A stretch of 64,000 bases of DNA from Muricea muricata (taxonomy: Eukaryota; Cnidaria; Anthozoa; Malacalcyonacea; Plexauridae): the NCBI GenBank assembly GCA_963855995.1, contig OY979717.1, positions 34,916,997 through 34,980,996 on the forward strand, given 5' to 3'. The notes beneath the pieces are model-generated. The model worked only from the letters and a program-made list of their open reading frames with translations, searched no databases and was not told the origin of the DNA. Positions 46,282 through 55,009 of this stretch are shown piece by piece. The position numbers and the translations under genes were made by a program. How positions within the stretch are numbered: position 1 is the first letter of the stretch; each line of letters begins with the position of its first letter.

Positions 46282-48184
46282 TCATCATCATCATCATCAT
46301 CATCATAACCTTTATTTAAACACGGGTAACAACCATCAGTACATTAGAACTATTACTATATACAAGTTTATAAATTAAGGTATTTACAATTAATTAATGT
46401 GGAAGAAGAGGAAAGACTAAAGAGAAGAGTACTGTTCTACCTGGTTGCCGTGTGGGAGTCGGTTTGTCTAGAATATAGAGTTTCCAGACTACTTTTGAAC
46501 GTCGCGAAAGATGGCGATAATCTAAGGGATTCTGGCAAGTTGTTCCAAAGAATTGCCCCACTATAGGAAAAGGAGCGCTTTAAATAGTCGGTGTTAGGTT
46601 TAGGGATAAACAACTTGCCATTAGAATTCCTAAGAGGATACTGACACCTTCTAGAGGTAAACATCTCATGTAAATACTGAGGTGTTTGACCGTTAAGTGT
46701 CTTATACATGAGAATAGCTTTCTGTTTTAGACGATTAACGGATAAATTATTCCACTTCAACTGATCAAGAAGGAGGTTAGAAGAAATATCATATGAAGAA
46801 CGCGTTATAACACGGGCTGCTCTGTTTTGAAGTTTCTGGAGCCTATCACTCAGAGTATGACCTAGCCCATCCCATACTGGAGCACAGTAGGAGAAGTAAG
46901 GTTCAATAAAACCTTGATATACTTTAATTGCGGTTTCTTGGTCAATCAGCTCTCGTATACGTTTAAGAGCACCAATGCCAGAAGAGATCTTTTTGGAAAT
47001 GACCTCGACATGGTCTCTCCATGTAAGATTTTCATCTAAAGTCATTCCTAGGGTTTTTGCGGACTTAACTTGTTTGACTGGTGCATTATTAACAGTTACA
47101 CAAAGCTCAGGGTCATCAAAGGTTGCTAATCGTTGACGCGAACCGATAACCATGAACTCTGTTTTAGCAATGTTTAAACTTAACTTATTAGCTATTAACC
47201 ACCTGTTTAGACTTTGCAGTTCAAAATTTATAAGGTGTTCGAGATCAGAAAGAGAATTACTGCTAAAGCTAATGTTGGTATCGTCAGCAAACATTCTTGG
47301 GATACCCTCATTCAGGCAGTTCGGCAGGTCATTGATATAGACCAAAAACAGGAGAGGCCCAATAATAGAACCTTGGGGGACTCCCTTCGTTATAAAAGAG
47401 CTATTTGAAAACTGGCCATTGACGAAGCACCTCTGCCTGCGATCAGTTAGATATGATCGAAACCAAGGTAGCGTCAAGTCATCAACACCGCAAGCTCTAA
47501 GCTTGGAGAAAAGTACTTCATGGTCAATAGTGTCAAAGGCCTTTTTTAAATCGATGAAAACTACACCGTTCAAGAGACCCCTGTCAATATTGACACACCA
47601 ATTATTGGTTGATTCCAGCAATGAGGTAAGGGTGCTATATGTGGGTCTAAAACCAGATTGGTAAGAATTAATTAACCGATTGGATGTTAAATAAGTGTAG
47701 AACTGGTCATAAACAAGTCTGCCAAACACCTTAGCAATCGCGGATATAATTGAAATCGGTCGATACTTGCTAAGATCACCCTTTTCTCCGCTTTTAAAAA
47801 TAGGTAACACTCTAGCCATCTTCCAATCGTCTGGGTAAATTCCCATAGAGAGAGAACGATTGAAAATAGCCGTCAGAGATGGGGACAAGATCTCAGCAGC
47901 AATTTTCAAAACCCTAACAGGAATATCATCGGGGCCCGTTGCATTACTGGAATTTGCCGCTTTAAGAGTTTCGATTACCGTCTCCACATTTATTTGAGCA
48001 AAGGAAAATGAGCTGTTGACAGGATAAAGGTAAGAGATAGGGTTTATATCAGGATGAGGTAACTCATTAGCTAAACTGTCACCTATCGTGGTAAAATAAG
48101 TATTGAATGCGTTAGCTATATCATATGGATTTGTAATCTCAGTATCATCTTGCTTGATACTTTTTACATTAACAGGCTCATGTG
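46282..48184 (-). mobile_element. 5'-truncated CR1/L2/Jockey-group LINE with intact RT
   Basis: On the minus strand, an almost 600-codon RT reads from the truncation point near 48184 down to 46437. It has NATGPDDIPVRVLK, KYRPISIISAIAKVF, SGFRPTYST, FIDLKKAFDTIDHE, GVPQGSIIGPLLF, the catalytic FADDTN and a thumb with WRDHVEVISKK. The 3' UTR ends in AATAAAGGTT and an (ATG)n tail. CGTCA occurs at both junctions (46277-46281, 48185-48189), probably the target duplication. The endonuclease half is missing. The frame's first ~25 codons (48260-48186) are Polinton sequence read backwards. A clean RT frame implies recent insertion. Confidence 0.92.
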
Positions 48185-49267
48185 CGTCAAGGTTTAGAAG
48201 AAGAAAAACAAGCCGATCGTGAATTAGGGAAATACAAGGCGTTAGGAACCGTGGGTACACGGAAGATAAAAAAATCTTCTTAAAGAATTAGGTATTTCCC
48301 TGAACAAAGGGGACGGTCCATTTGCCAGAAGTATTTTTGACAAACTAAAAATAACCGTGAACAGGAAAGGGAATATCAACGGTGCAGAATTTGAAAACGT
48401 AGGGATTATTGTTCAAAGAGGAAAAAGACTTGTGTACACGGAAGATGTACAAAAGTTATCCAAAGTAGCCAAATTTAAAGACCTCGTAGACAAAGCCGAA
48501 TTGGAACATAAAAAAACACCGGCAGCGTTAATCGAAGAAACGTCACCGGACATACCCGTTACTACGGACCTCGAACAAGCGGTTGTACGAGAGAGTACTG
48601 AAAAAGTAGAACATGTTATCGACGAAAAGGTTGCGGAAATAGAAGCCAAAGCTAAAAAGTCAGCGACGATCAGTGAGCAAACAATACGCGAATTCGGTGG
48701 TATTATAAGAATACCCAACCCCGAACTTAATTTAGATAACGGTTCGATAAAAGAACAAGAAAATAAATTTCGTCAACTTGCTAGAGATGAACCAAAACTC
48801 TTAGAGAAAAGTTTATACGAGGCAATGGCCGATACGTGCGTACTCAAAGCCGATGAAATTCGGTTACGATGGGGCGAACGACCCGAAAGTGTAGAAGTCC
48901 AACCCATGGTCGAAGAAGAAGCCCAACAAAACGATCTAACGCGTTTTGAACGGTTTAAACAATGGGCTAAAAGAAACCTTGGAGGTATTTCCGTCGTTGC
49001 AATCTCGGTTGCAGGTATTATAACCACTATCGTTATGGGTGCACGGACCGTCATCAAAAAAGGAGCACGGGCCACAAGTAAATTTGCAAGGGCATTAGCT
49101 AAAGTAGGGGAAAAAGTAGCACCAATAATCGGTGGTCTTTTAAATTTAGCCGCTAAACTTTTAACGTTAAGTGCGGATGCCGTTGGTTTCCTTGCAAAAA
49201 ATTTATGGTAGCTTGCTGTCGCTATTGCATATATTTTGTACGAAAAATACAAGAAAAAAAGTTACTA
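48185..49267 (+). pseudogene. 3' part of the LINE-interrupted Polinton gene
   Basis: It resumes in frame after the LINE (RQGLEEEKQADRELG) and hits a stop at about 48282, next to a seven-A run, with the continuing sequence (LKELGISLNKGDGPFARS) in a shifted frame. The long frame then runs to TAG 49209-49211. It contains a Glu/Lys-rich helical middle, then two hydrophobic segments (ISVVAISVAGIITTIVMGA; IIGGLLNLAAKLL). Past that TAG the same frame stays open for 18 codons with another membrane-like segment to TAA at 49267, so the TAG looks like a nonsense mutation. Likely a virion-associated membrane protein; broken three ways here. Confidence 0.68.
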
Positions 49268-49278
49268 AATAAAACAGT

Positions 49279-50511
49279 ATGAACCGTTCTGAACAATTAA
49301 GTGCAGGTTATAAAGAAACATCTGTACTCTCAAAAGACCTACGTGGATTAAGATGTTTTGAGACCCCAACAGCAGACGACGCCAAGCCGGATGAAATTTA
49401 CCAGGTAAGTATCCCATCTTTGAACCCTGACGAATGTATTGTCCCGGATACGTTAGCGTTATCATTCGTCTTCGAAAACAGCAACACAAAGTCATGGTTC
49501 CTAAACAATTTAGGCCGGTTGCTTATCGACCGGTTAGAAATTAATGTCCAAGGAAAATCAGTCTACCAGAACACGGGTGAAAGCATATTGGAAGTTTACA
49601 AAGACCTATGGAGGTCCGAAGCTGACCGTGAAAACCGTCAAGAATGTGGAATTGCCAACGAGAATGTCCGAAAACTTATTTCTAAAGATGATAGTGCCGA
49701 CAAATCAACAAAAGCAGACGTAGCAATTGCCGGTGTTTGCGATCGTATGAAAATCCCGCTTGGTAAAATCCTATGCGATAACGGTCCGTTTGCCCCGTAC
49801 GGTATGTGCGACTTTACCTACGTCATCACGTTACTAAAACCGGAAAAAATTATGAAAGCTCAGTCGAATGAACAAATAGGGAATTACAAACTTACCGACG
49901 TACGACTAGAATACGAAATGATTAAAAGTGCAGGGCTCGCCGAAAGCGTTAGAGGAACGTACAATGCCGGAAGATCGTTCCCGTACAACTATTCATCACT
50001 TTTGCAAAGGTTACCATGGCGTAAGGATAGCATGCGTGAGGATATCCGGATAAACGTCCCAAGGAAAAGTTTGCAAGCCATTGTGTTACTATTCACGGAA
50101 AAAGACGCAGGCGATAGCGAGCATTTCCCATTCCCAAATTTAACACAAGTCGACGTGACCGTTGAAGGAGTGAGGAACGGTTATCGTCAACGTGGGCTCG
50201 CTAAACGTGATATGTACACCGAAGCCGTTAGGTTCTTCAACAATGACAACTGTAAAAAATACCTAGGGTCAAACACCATATCGAAGAAAAACTATTACAC
50301 CGACAAGTTTGCATGCGTTATAGATTTCAGGACCGTGGACGATGACACCGTAAGCGGTAGCGGTAGAAAACTTGTTGGGACGCAAGCGGGATTACGTTTG
50401 GAAATAGAAAAAGAAGTTACAACATCAGACTTGGACTGTCTCGTTTTCGCTATTGCCGACGGTTCGATTGACATTAGCGGAACACAACTCAACGGAGATG
50501 CTAATTACTAA
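49279..50511 (+). CDS. MCP: Major capsid protein (double jelly roll)
   Basis: An intact 410 aa frame, ATG after CTAAATAAAACAGT. Landmarks typical of the Polinton capsid family: EIYQVSIPSLNPDECIVP, then SWFLNNLGRLLIDRLEINVQ, a EVYKDLW box, IPLGKILCDNGPFAPYG, and PRKSLQAIVLLFTE, then a strand-rich C-terminus. Length is slightly below the usual 450-600 residues. By family it forms trimeric capsomers of an icosahedral particle. It precedes the ATPase by 2 bases, as expected of a morphogenesis cassette. Confidence 0.88.
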   Translation: MNRSEQLSAGYKETSVLSKDLRGLRCFETPTADDAKPDEIYQVSIPSLNPDECIVPDTLALSFVFENSNTKSWFLNNLGRLLIDRLEINVQGKSVYQNTGESILEVYKDLWRSEADRENRQECGIANENVRKLISKDDSADKSTKADVAIAGVCDRMKIPLGKILCDNGPFAPYGMCDFTYVITLLKPEKIMKAQSNEQIGNYKLTDVRLEYEMIKSAGLAESVRGTYNAGRSFPYNYSSLLQRLPWRKDSMREDIRINVPRKSLQAIVLLFTEKDAGDSEHFPFPNLTQVDVTVEGVRNGYRQRGLAKRDMYTEAVRFFNNDNCKKYLGSNTISKKNYYTDKFACVIDFRTVDDDTVSGSGRKLVGTQAGLRLEIEKEVTTSDLDCLVFAIADGSIDISGTQLNGDANY

Positions 50512-50513
50512 AT

Positions 50514-51095
50514 ATGCATATGATTATTGTCGGTATGACCGCGTGTGGAAAAACACATTACCTTTTGGAAATGCTTGAAAAAGAATACAAAAACCATTTC
50601 GACCATATTTTCATCGTATGCCCAACCTTAGAAGATAACAAAACGTACCAACAATGGAAGTATTTAGCTGACCCAGACGTCTACGCATTGCCCGTCTCAC
50701 ATGATAACGTAGAAACTACCCTTCGTGAAATTACACATTTTGCAAAAAATACCAACAGTCTCATTATCCTCGACGATTGTGCATCTAGCAAAGATGTTAA
50801 AAACAGAACGAGCGAACTCGTAAAATTAGGATTTTCCGGCCGACATATCGGGCTAAGTACAATCGTCGTCACGCAACAATTAACGTCTATCGCAAAACCG
50901 TACAGAATGAATATTTCAAGACTCGTCACGTTTTACAACGCGTGCAAAGACGATATGAAACATATTTTCAACAATTATCTTAATATCGAAAAAGACGAAG
51001 AAAAAGGAATTATAGACACGTTAAAAAATAACGACTATGCACGATTAGAAATTTTAACGACAAGACCATCCACACATCAAGTGATCATTCCATAA
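50514..51095 (+). CDS. ATP: A32/FtsK-HerA-type packaging ATPase
   Basis: An intact 193 aa frame. Walker A is GMTACGKT near the N-terminus (residues 7-14). Walker B is SLIILDDC (~80-87). A VTQQL sensor-type motif follows at ~120. The size matches compact Polinton packaging ATPases. By family it drives DNA into the capsid. The start is the first of two closely spaced ATGs in CTAAATATGCATATG; either could be used. It is followed by hairpin H6. Confidence 0.92.
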   Translation: MHMIIVGMTACGKTHYLLEMLEKEYKNHFDHIFIVCPTLEDNKTYQQWKYLADPDVYALPVSHDNVETTLREITHFAKNTNSLIILDDCASSKDVKNRTSELVKLGFSGRHIGLSTIVVTQQLTSIAKPYRMNISRLVTFYNACKDDMKHIFNNYLNIEKDEEKGIIDTLKNNDYARLEILTTRPSTHQVIIP

Positions 51096-51123
51096 TTTCA
51101 AAACCTTTTAAAGGTTTTGAAAT
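51095..51123 (+). terminator. Gene-junction hairpin H6
   Basis: Perfect 14 bp arms ATTTCAAAACCTTT / AAAGGTTTTGAAAT with a 1-base centre, starting at the last base of the ATPase stop codon and ending 5 bases before the next ATG. Confidence 0.65.
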
Positions 51124-51128
51124 AAAAA

Positions 51129-51257
51129 ATGCTAACGCAACGTGAAAAATTCCTTATCGTTCTTACCATATGCTTAACGTTTACGTTTACACTTCTTACC
51201 CTAACGTCCCCAATGACGGTTATCCTTACCATAGTACTGATCTTAAAACATTTGTAA
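51129..51257 (+). CDS. Micro-membrane protein (42 aa)
   Basis: The ATG follows TGAAATAAAAA right after hairpin H6. The protein is almost entirely hydrophobic (EKFLIVLTICLTFTFTLL, then VILTIVLILK), with two spans or one long one. It overlaps the 3' end of the opposing 124 aa gene by 32 bases. The consistent start signal makes it credible despite its size. Confidence 0.5.
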   Translation: MLTQREKFLIVLTICLTFTFTLLTLTSPMTVILTIVLILKHL

Positions 51258-51597
51258 GCTTTATTGCCCCATAACCTAACAGAGCACCTGCACTCAAACT
51301 CAAGCCTAAACCTAAAATCATCATAAGCTTATACCATAGCCGTCGCCTTGCCCAATCTCTCCTAAAATAATGCGAATACTTTTGAAGCTTAACCATCACA
51401 TCCAATTCACTCCCACTATATAATCCAGTCTCCCTAAGTATATATTCATCGCACAACCCTCCCGAAATAAGTTTACTAAAACACCCAAAAGAACGGTATT
51501 GTATTTCACCAATTATGGCTAACAGTACAGGGAATTTGCTTTCATCACCATCATATAACCTAAAATTCACTTGCCGTGCTAATTCATACACTGATGC
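51226..51597 (-). CDS. C-terminal membrane-anchored Polinton protein (~124 aa)
   Basis: The minus frame begins at the ATG whose complement is at 51598-51600, preceded by GTTATAAAA (part of hairpin H7). A soluble helical body (residues ~1-85, SVYELARQVNFRLYDGD, RRDWARRRLWYK) precedes a single span, MMILGLGLSLSAGALLGYG. No family recognised. Confidence 0.62.
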   Translation of the reverse strand, partial: ASVYELARQVNFRLYDGDESKFPVLLAIIGEIQYRSFGCFSKLISGGLCDEYILRETGLYSGSELDVMVKLQKYSHYFRRDWARRRLWYKLMMILGLGLSLSAGALLGYGAIKLTNVLRSVLW

Positions 51598-51599
51598 CA

Positions 51600-51630
51600 T
51601 TTTTATAACTTTTTAAAAAAGTTATAAAAA
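51600..51630. terminator. Gene-junction hairpin H7 (at a divergent junction)
   Basis: Perfect 15 bp arms TTTTTATAACTTTTT / AAAAAGTTATAAAAA around a single A. It sits between two divergent ATGs, so it is the exception to the 3'-end rule. It might serve leftward transcripts coming from 52161, or act as a promoter element. Confidence 0.5.
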
Positions 51631-51647
51631 TTTCCACTATAATAAAA

Positions 51648-51746
51648 ATGGATGAACAAGAAGCGCATGAGTTTAGAGATGAATTTATAGTGGCTTGTAT
51701 ACTATTGTTTAGGATTTTTCGTAAAATCACTAAGAAAGATGAATAA
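51648..51746 (+). CDS. Micro-ORF (32 aa), possibly membrane-associated
   Basis: The ATG follows CTATAATAAAA. The short acidic N-terminus is followed by FIVACILLFRIFRKITKK, a hydrophobic-then-basic helix. The stop lies 2 bases into hairpin H8, the same arrangement as larger genes here, which is the main reason to list it. Confidence 0.42.
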   Translation: MDEQEAHEFRDEFIVACILLFRIFRKITKKDE

Positions 51747-51772
51747 TTCATAACGTTATTACGTTATGAATT
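51745..51772. terminator. Gene-junction hairpin H8 between convergent genes
   Basis: Perfect 12 bp arms AATTCATAACGT / ACGTTATGAATT, loop TATT, between the 32 aa micro-ORF and the opposing 128 aa gene. Confidence 0.62.
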
Positions 51773-51774
51773 TC

Positions 51775-52161
51775 CTATTCAGGATTTAATTTTTTATCGG
51801 CCACGTGGGCACCGACTGTAATCCCACCAGATACTAACCCAACCAAAGGAACGTACGGTGTTAAATAATCAACGACCATTTTCACGTCGCGTTTAAACAA
51901 TTCGTTCTTACCAAGATCGTCTTCTAACGAGACGTTATCTTTCACGAGATCTAACTTCATCATAAGTTCGGATATTTTTGTAATAAGCACACCCGTTACT
52001 TTGTCGTTGACTTCATCTAATTCCTGGCGTTTGTAGTCATCGTAAATTTTTTTTAACGTTTCTTCCGTAGCGTTTTCGATATATTTCGCAGTATGTTTAA
52101 TTTTTTTTTCGGCTACTAACCGTAATAATTCTTCCCGGTAACTCGTTTGCTCATCTTCCAT
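51775..52161 (-). CDS. Polinton membrane protein (128 aa)
   Basis: The ATG follows TTATAGATAA. It has an N-terminal charged coiled region (SYREELLRLVAEKKIKH, ETLKKIYDDYKRQEL), then a helical segment and a C-terminal hydrophobic hairpin (YLTPYVPLVGLVSGGITVGA). Four bases downstream of the fibre gene's stop on the same strand, suggesting a shared transcript. A recurrent accessory type of marine-invertebrate Polintons; function unknown. Confidence 0.68.
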   Translation of the reverse strand: MEDEQTSYREELLRLVAEKKIKHTAKYIENATEETLKKIYDDYKRQELDEVNDKVTGVLITKISELMMKLDLVKDNVSLEDDLGKNELFKRDVKMVVDYLTPYVPLVGLVSGGITVGAHVADKKLNPE

Positions 52162-52165
52162 TTAT

Positions 52166-53845
52166 CTATAACTTCAATAACCTTTTAAACGAAAAAAACG
52201 TCTCGTCCGTAAAGTCCATCGTATGGTTATTGTCAGGTTGGAATACAAAATAGATAGAGTTACCTAGAATGTGGTCGGTACCCCGTGACACTAAATCTTG
52301 CATAACAAATTCATACGTTTTCCCGTTTTCATAATCTAACGAAAGCGAAATTTTTTGCCCGTAAATACGCGTACCCTGGTTTAAGAACGATCCTTGGATA
52401 CGTACCCTTTTACCGGTACCCCTATGGAATAGTCCACCCTGTACGTCGTTATGAGCTATTTTATTCTCATAACTCCAACTCCAATACTTATATTTGGACG
52501 ACGCATTGTACCCAGAACCACCACAATCGCCCCATAACATGACATCGTATCCTCTTGAAGTCGTTAGAACAACATCCATTTCATAAGTGTAAACACCGTT
52601 TGGAAGTTTAGGTTGAACGGAAAAATTTATTTGGTAACTGCTACCTACTTTTGAAAAGTCTAACGTTTTCGTAGCACGTCCGTTCGCAGGCGAATCAACC
52701 ATATTGTCTTGTCTAAGAATTGTAACGTTACCGGGCTTCCCTTTAAACGTCATAATATTCGTATAATCCGAATAATACCTTTCGACAAAACCTTTCGTAA
52801 TCGGTTCGCTCGATGTTAAAGGGGTAATAGGCAACCCGGTAATACGGTGACCGTTCATATCAATATCGGTACCTTTTTTAATATACACCGTGTCGGTATA
52901 ACTTTTGGATACGGCAGCCGTATCGCCGGATGGGGTCGGGTTCAAACCTAATATTTCATGATTGTTCATACCTATGTTGTCTTGCATCGTAAACCCACTG
53001 TCGGTCAAGTATACTCGGTTCGCGTATTGTTTTGTAATAGGGTCGTTTGCTAATGTTGGGTCTGGGAGGTTTGTAATTTTGTTGTTGTTCATATTAATGT
53101 CTCCTTGCATTGTGAAACCCGCGTCGGATAAACCACCGGAACCAGGAGGCCCTTGGTTACCTGTATCCCCTTTTGGTCCTGTATTACCTTTGTCGCCTTT
53201 TGGACCTTGTGGGCCCGTATCGCCTTTGTCACCTTTTGGTCCTTGTGCACCTGTATTGCCCTTATCACCTTTTGACCCTTGTGGGCCCGTATCCTCTTGG
53301 TCACCTTTTGGTCCTTGTGGCCCCGTATTGCCTTTGTCCCCTTTTGGGGCTTGTGGTCCCGTATCTCCTTGGTCTCCTTTTGACCCTTGCGGTCCCGTAT
53401 CTCCTTTGTCCCCTTTTGGACCTTGCGGACCCGTATCTCCTTTGTCGCCTTTTGAAGAGCCACCGCTACCTTTATCACCTTTGTCCCCTTTCGGCCCCTG
53501 CGGTCCTGTATCCCCCTTGTCGCCTTTTGACCCTTTCGGACCTACATCTCCTTTATCCCCTTTTAATCCTTGTGCACCTGTATCGCCTTTTGATCCTTGT
53601 GCACCTGTATCACCTTTCGGGCCTTGTGGCCCCGTGTCTCCTTTTGGTCCTTGCGACCCCGTATCTCCTTTGCCACCTTTTGGGCCCCGTTGCCCACCAC
53701 CACCACCAGAATAATGCGTATCCGCATAACTTTTCGTAACGGGTTCCGAACCCGTTGATGGGTCCGGTAAATTTATAATTTTATGGTTGTCCATATCGAG
53801 ATCCCCTTCTTGTATTTCCGATGAATAACCGAATAATAACGACAT
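52166..53845 (-). CDS. Collagen-repeat fibre-like protein (559 aa)
   Basis: The ATG follows ATAAATAAA. The N-terminus has the first of four phage-tail-fibre-like modules, [13 protein letters not shown]...PVTKSYAD. Residues ~52-235 are Gly-X-Y collagen repeats (GPKGDTGPQ type, with one interrupting GSGGSSKG). Three more modules follow ([15 protein letters not shown]...[30 protein letters not shown]). The last ~190 residues are strand-rich ([33 protein letters not shown]) and could be a trimeric head. This layout suggests a trimeric particle fibre or attachment protein; that role is inference. Intact. Confidence 0.85.
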   Translation of the reverse strand: MSLLFGYSSEIQEGDLDMDNHKIINLPDPSTGSEPVTKSYADTHYSGGGGGQRGPKGGKGDTGSQGPKGDTGPQGPKGDTGAQGSKGDTGAQGLKGDKGDVGPKGSKGDKGDTGPQGPKGDKGDKGSGGSSKGDKGDTGPQGPKGDKGDTGPQGSKGDQGDTGPQAPKGDKGNTGPQGPKGDQEDTGPQGSKGDKGNTGAQGPKGDKGDTGPQGPKGDKGNTGPKGDTGNQGPPGSGGLSDAGFTMQGDINMNNNKITNLPDPTLANDPITKQYANRVYLTDSGFTMQDNIGMNNHEILGLNPTPSGDTAAVSKSYTDTVYIKKGTDIDMNGHRITGLPITPLTSSEPITKGFVERYYSDYTNIMTFKGKPGNVTILRQDNMVDSPANGRATKTLDFSKVGSSYQINFSVQPKLPNGVYTYEMDVVLTTSRGYDVMLWGDCGGSGYNASSKYKYWSWSYENKIAHNDVQGGLFHRGTGKRVRIQGSFLNQGTRIYGQKISLSLDYENGKTYEFVMQDLVSRGTDHILGNSIYFVFQPDNNHTMDFTDETFFSFKRLLKL

Positions 53846-53868
53846 TTTATTTATAATTCACAAAAAAT

Positions 53869-54075
53869 ATGGGCTGTGCAACCTCCAAAAATGAAAATAA
53901 AGCTAACAAAGACGTATGCGAACGAAGAAAAATCCTATTTGGTTTACACATGACCAAAAACCCTGATGGAATAAAAACAAATTTCCAATTTGCCATCGAA
54001 AGAAAAGCAAAAAAAACTTACGAGGCCCCAAACGTTAAAGAAGAAAAAGACATAGTTGTCATTAAAGAAGAATAA
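53869..54075 (+). CDS. Small, probably N-myristoylated protein (68 aa)
   Basis: It begins MGCATSKNE: Gly2 with Ser6 fits an N-myristoylation signal, and Cys3 could be palmitoylated, so the protein should sit on the inner face of a membrane. The rest is charged and Lys-rich, ending in an acidic/basic tail. It starts 23 bases from the divergent fibre gene and ends at hairpin H9. The only AT box is CACAAAAAAT, weaker than its neighbours'. Confidence 0.6.
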   Translation: MGCATSKNENKANKDVCERRKILFGLHMTKNPDGIKTNFQFAIERKAKKTYEAPNVKEEKDIVVIKEE

Positions 54076-54105
54076 AAATTCCTAACACATGTGCGTTAGA
54101 AATTT
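54076..54105. terminator. Gene-junction hairpin H9 between convergent genes
   Basis: Arms AAATTCCTAAC / GTTAGAAATTT (one mismatch) around an 8-base loop, in the 28-base gap between the myristoylated-protein stop and the opposing gene's stop. Confidence 0.6.
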
Positions 54106-54613
54106 AATCCTCTTCTTCTTCACTTCCATCTGGATAGTCCCCCTCGATTACTTCCTCCTGTACATCTTCCATTGTTCCATCATTATCAGGCACGTCCTCC
54201 ATTGTGTCTAACGTCGCGGTGACTTTTGCTAACCCGCGTTGACCCGACTTTTCTCCTAGGCTAATGACTCCCAATAGTTTATCCTCGTCCACCGACTCCA
54301 ACACGGTCATAAACGCGACGTGGAAACACCCAAATGCAATAGTTTTACGTACGTTCCCTTTCATGACCTCTCCTGTGACCGTCAAATAATGCCTATACAA
54401 TTTTATTGCTTCTACCGTAACTTCGTAAGGGAACTTATAACGGAACATATTTTTTTGTAACTTATCATCTTGCGTCATTTTCTCCTTTGGTTGACGTCCA
54501 TGCTTATAAAACCCGCCTTTCATTTCACCAATTGTTACGCTAATTTCTTTACCGCATTCTACACAAAAATTTATGCCGTACATTTCTTCTAATTTTTCGT
54601 GCGGACAGTCCAT
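54104..54613 (-). CDS. TFIIB-like transcription factor candidate (169 aa)
   Basis: Residues 1-25 carry a zinc-ribbon-like C/H...C-x2-C pattern (CPHEKLEEMYGINFCVECGK). A basic linker follows. Residues ~55-125 have the helical rhythm of a cyclin/TFIIB repeat (PYEVTVEAIKLYRHYLTVTG, RKTIAFGCFHVAFMTV, KLLGVISLGEKSGQRGLAKV). The C-terminus is very acidic. TFIIB-like factors are known from giant viruses; an element-encoded factor would suit the dedicated start signals seen here. Assignment rests on pattern only; a different zinc/helical protein is possible. Confidence 0.5.
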   Translation of the reverse strand: MDCPHEKLEEMYGINFCVECGKEISVTIGEMKGGFYKHGRQPKEKMTQDDKLQKNMFRYKFPYEVTVEAIKLYRHYLTVTGEVMKGNVRKTIAFGCFHVAFMTVLESVDEDKLLGVISLGEKSGQRGLAKVTATLDTMEDVPDNDGTMEDVQEEVIEGDYPDGSEEEED

Positions 54614-54644
54614 TTTGAGCTTTTACCCGTTTTAATGGTTTTTT

Positions 54645-54833
54645 TTATTTCATGATTTGTTTTCCCACCTTGTGGACGCCCAATTCTGCATTAAAACGTT
54701 TTACAACAGACATATCCATAAGCCCAAAACCCCAACCACGACACACGCATACCCGCGTATGCCCAACAGACAACTCAAGATGATTACCTATTTCTTCAAC
54801 AACCCGTCTATGACACTTTTTACAAAACTTCAT
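54645..54833 (-). CDS. Small zinc-binding-like protein (62 aa)
   Basis: Begins MKFCKKCHRR, with H-x-x-L and a CVCRGWG segment further in. The paired cysteines and histidines suggest one zinc site. The ATG follows ACAAAACAAAA. It lies 31 bases before the TFIIB-like gene on the same strand. No family recognised. Confidence 0.5.
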   Translation of the reverse strand: MKFCKKCHRRVVEEIGNHLELSVGHTRVCVCRGWGFGLMDMSVVKRFNAELGVHKVGKQIMK

Positions 54834-54879
54834 TTTTGTTTTGTAAAAAAAATAATTTTGAAACCCACAATTTCCTTAG

Positions 54880-55009
54880 TCAAGAGACTCGTAAAATGGG
54901 TTTAGGTCTTTTTGGTCTTTTTCTTCCGTCCATTCGAAATCTACTTTTTTTATCTTTTTCCCCTTCTGTTCGTGAAACATGAGGTAAACCGTAATAAAGG
55001 CTCTTCTTA
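54880..55009 (-). pseudogene. 3' fragment of the right-terminal Polinton gene
   Basis: The minus frame from the insertion point at 55009 down to a TGA at 54880-54882 reads openly for about 40 codons. It is basic (KDKKSRF, GRKRPKRPKP). It is in phase with the 5' fragment at 59142-59285 once the 4.1 kb insertion and one TTA copy are discounted, so the two are halves of one gene. Confidence 0.65.
55007..55009 (+). repeat. TTA target duplication, left
   Basis: TTA precedes TATGTGACCC and is repeated at 59149-59151 after GGGTCACATA. Confidence 0.7.

Noticed and set aside
46270-46378. Poly-His tail on the acidic Polinton protein
   Set aside because: It is the LINE's (CAT)n 3' tail read in frame, not a native protein end.
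52962-53739. Long plus-strand frames opposite the fibre gene
   Set aside because: They are antisense shadows of the Gly-X-Y codons, giving Pro/Leu-rich artefacts.
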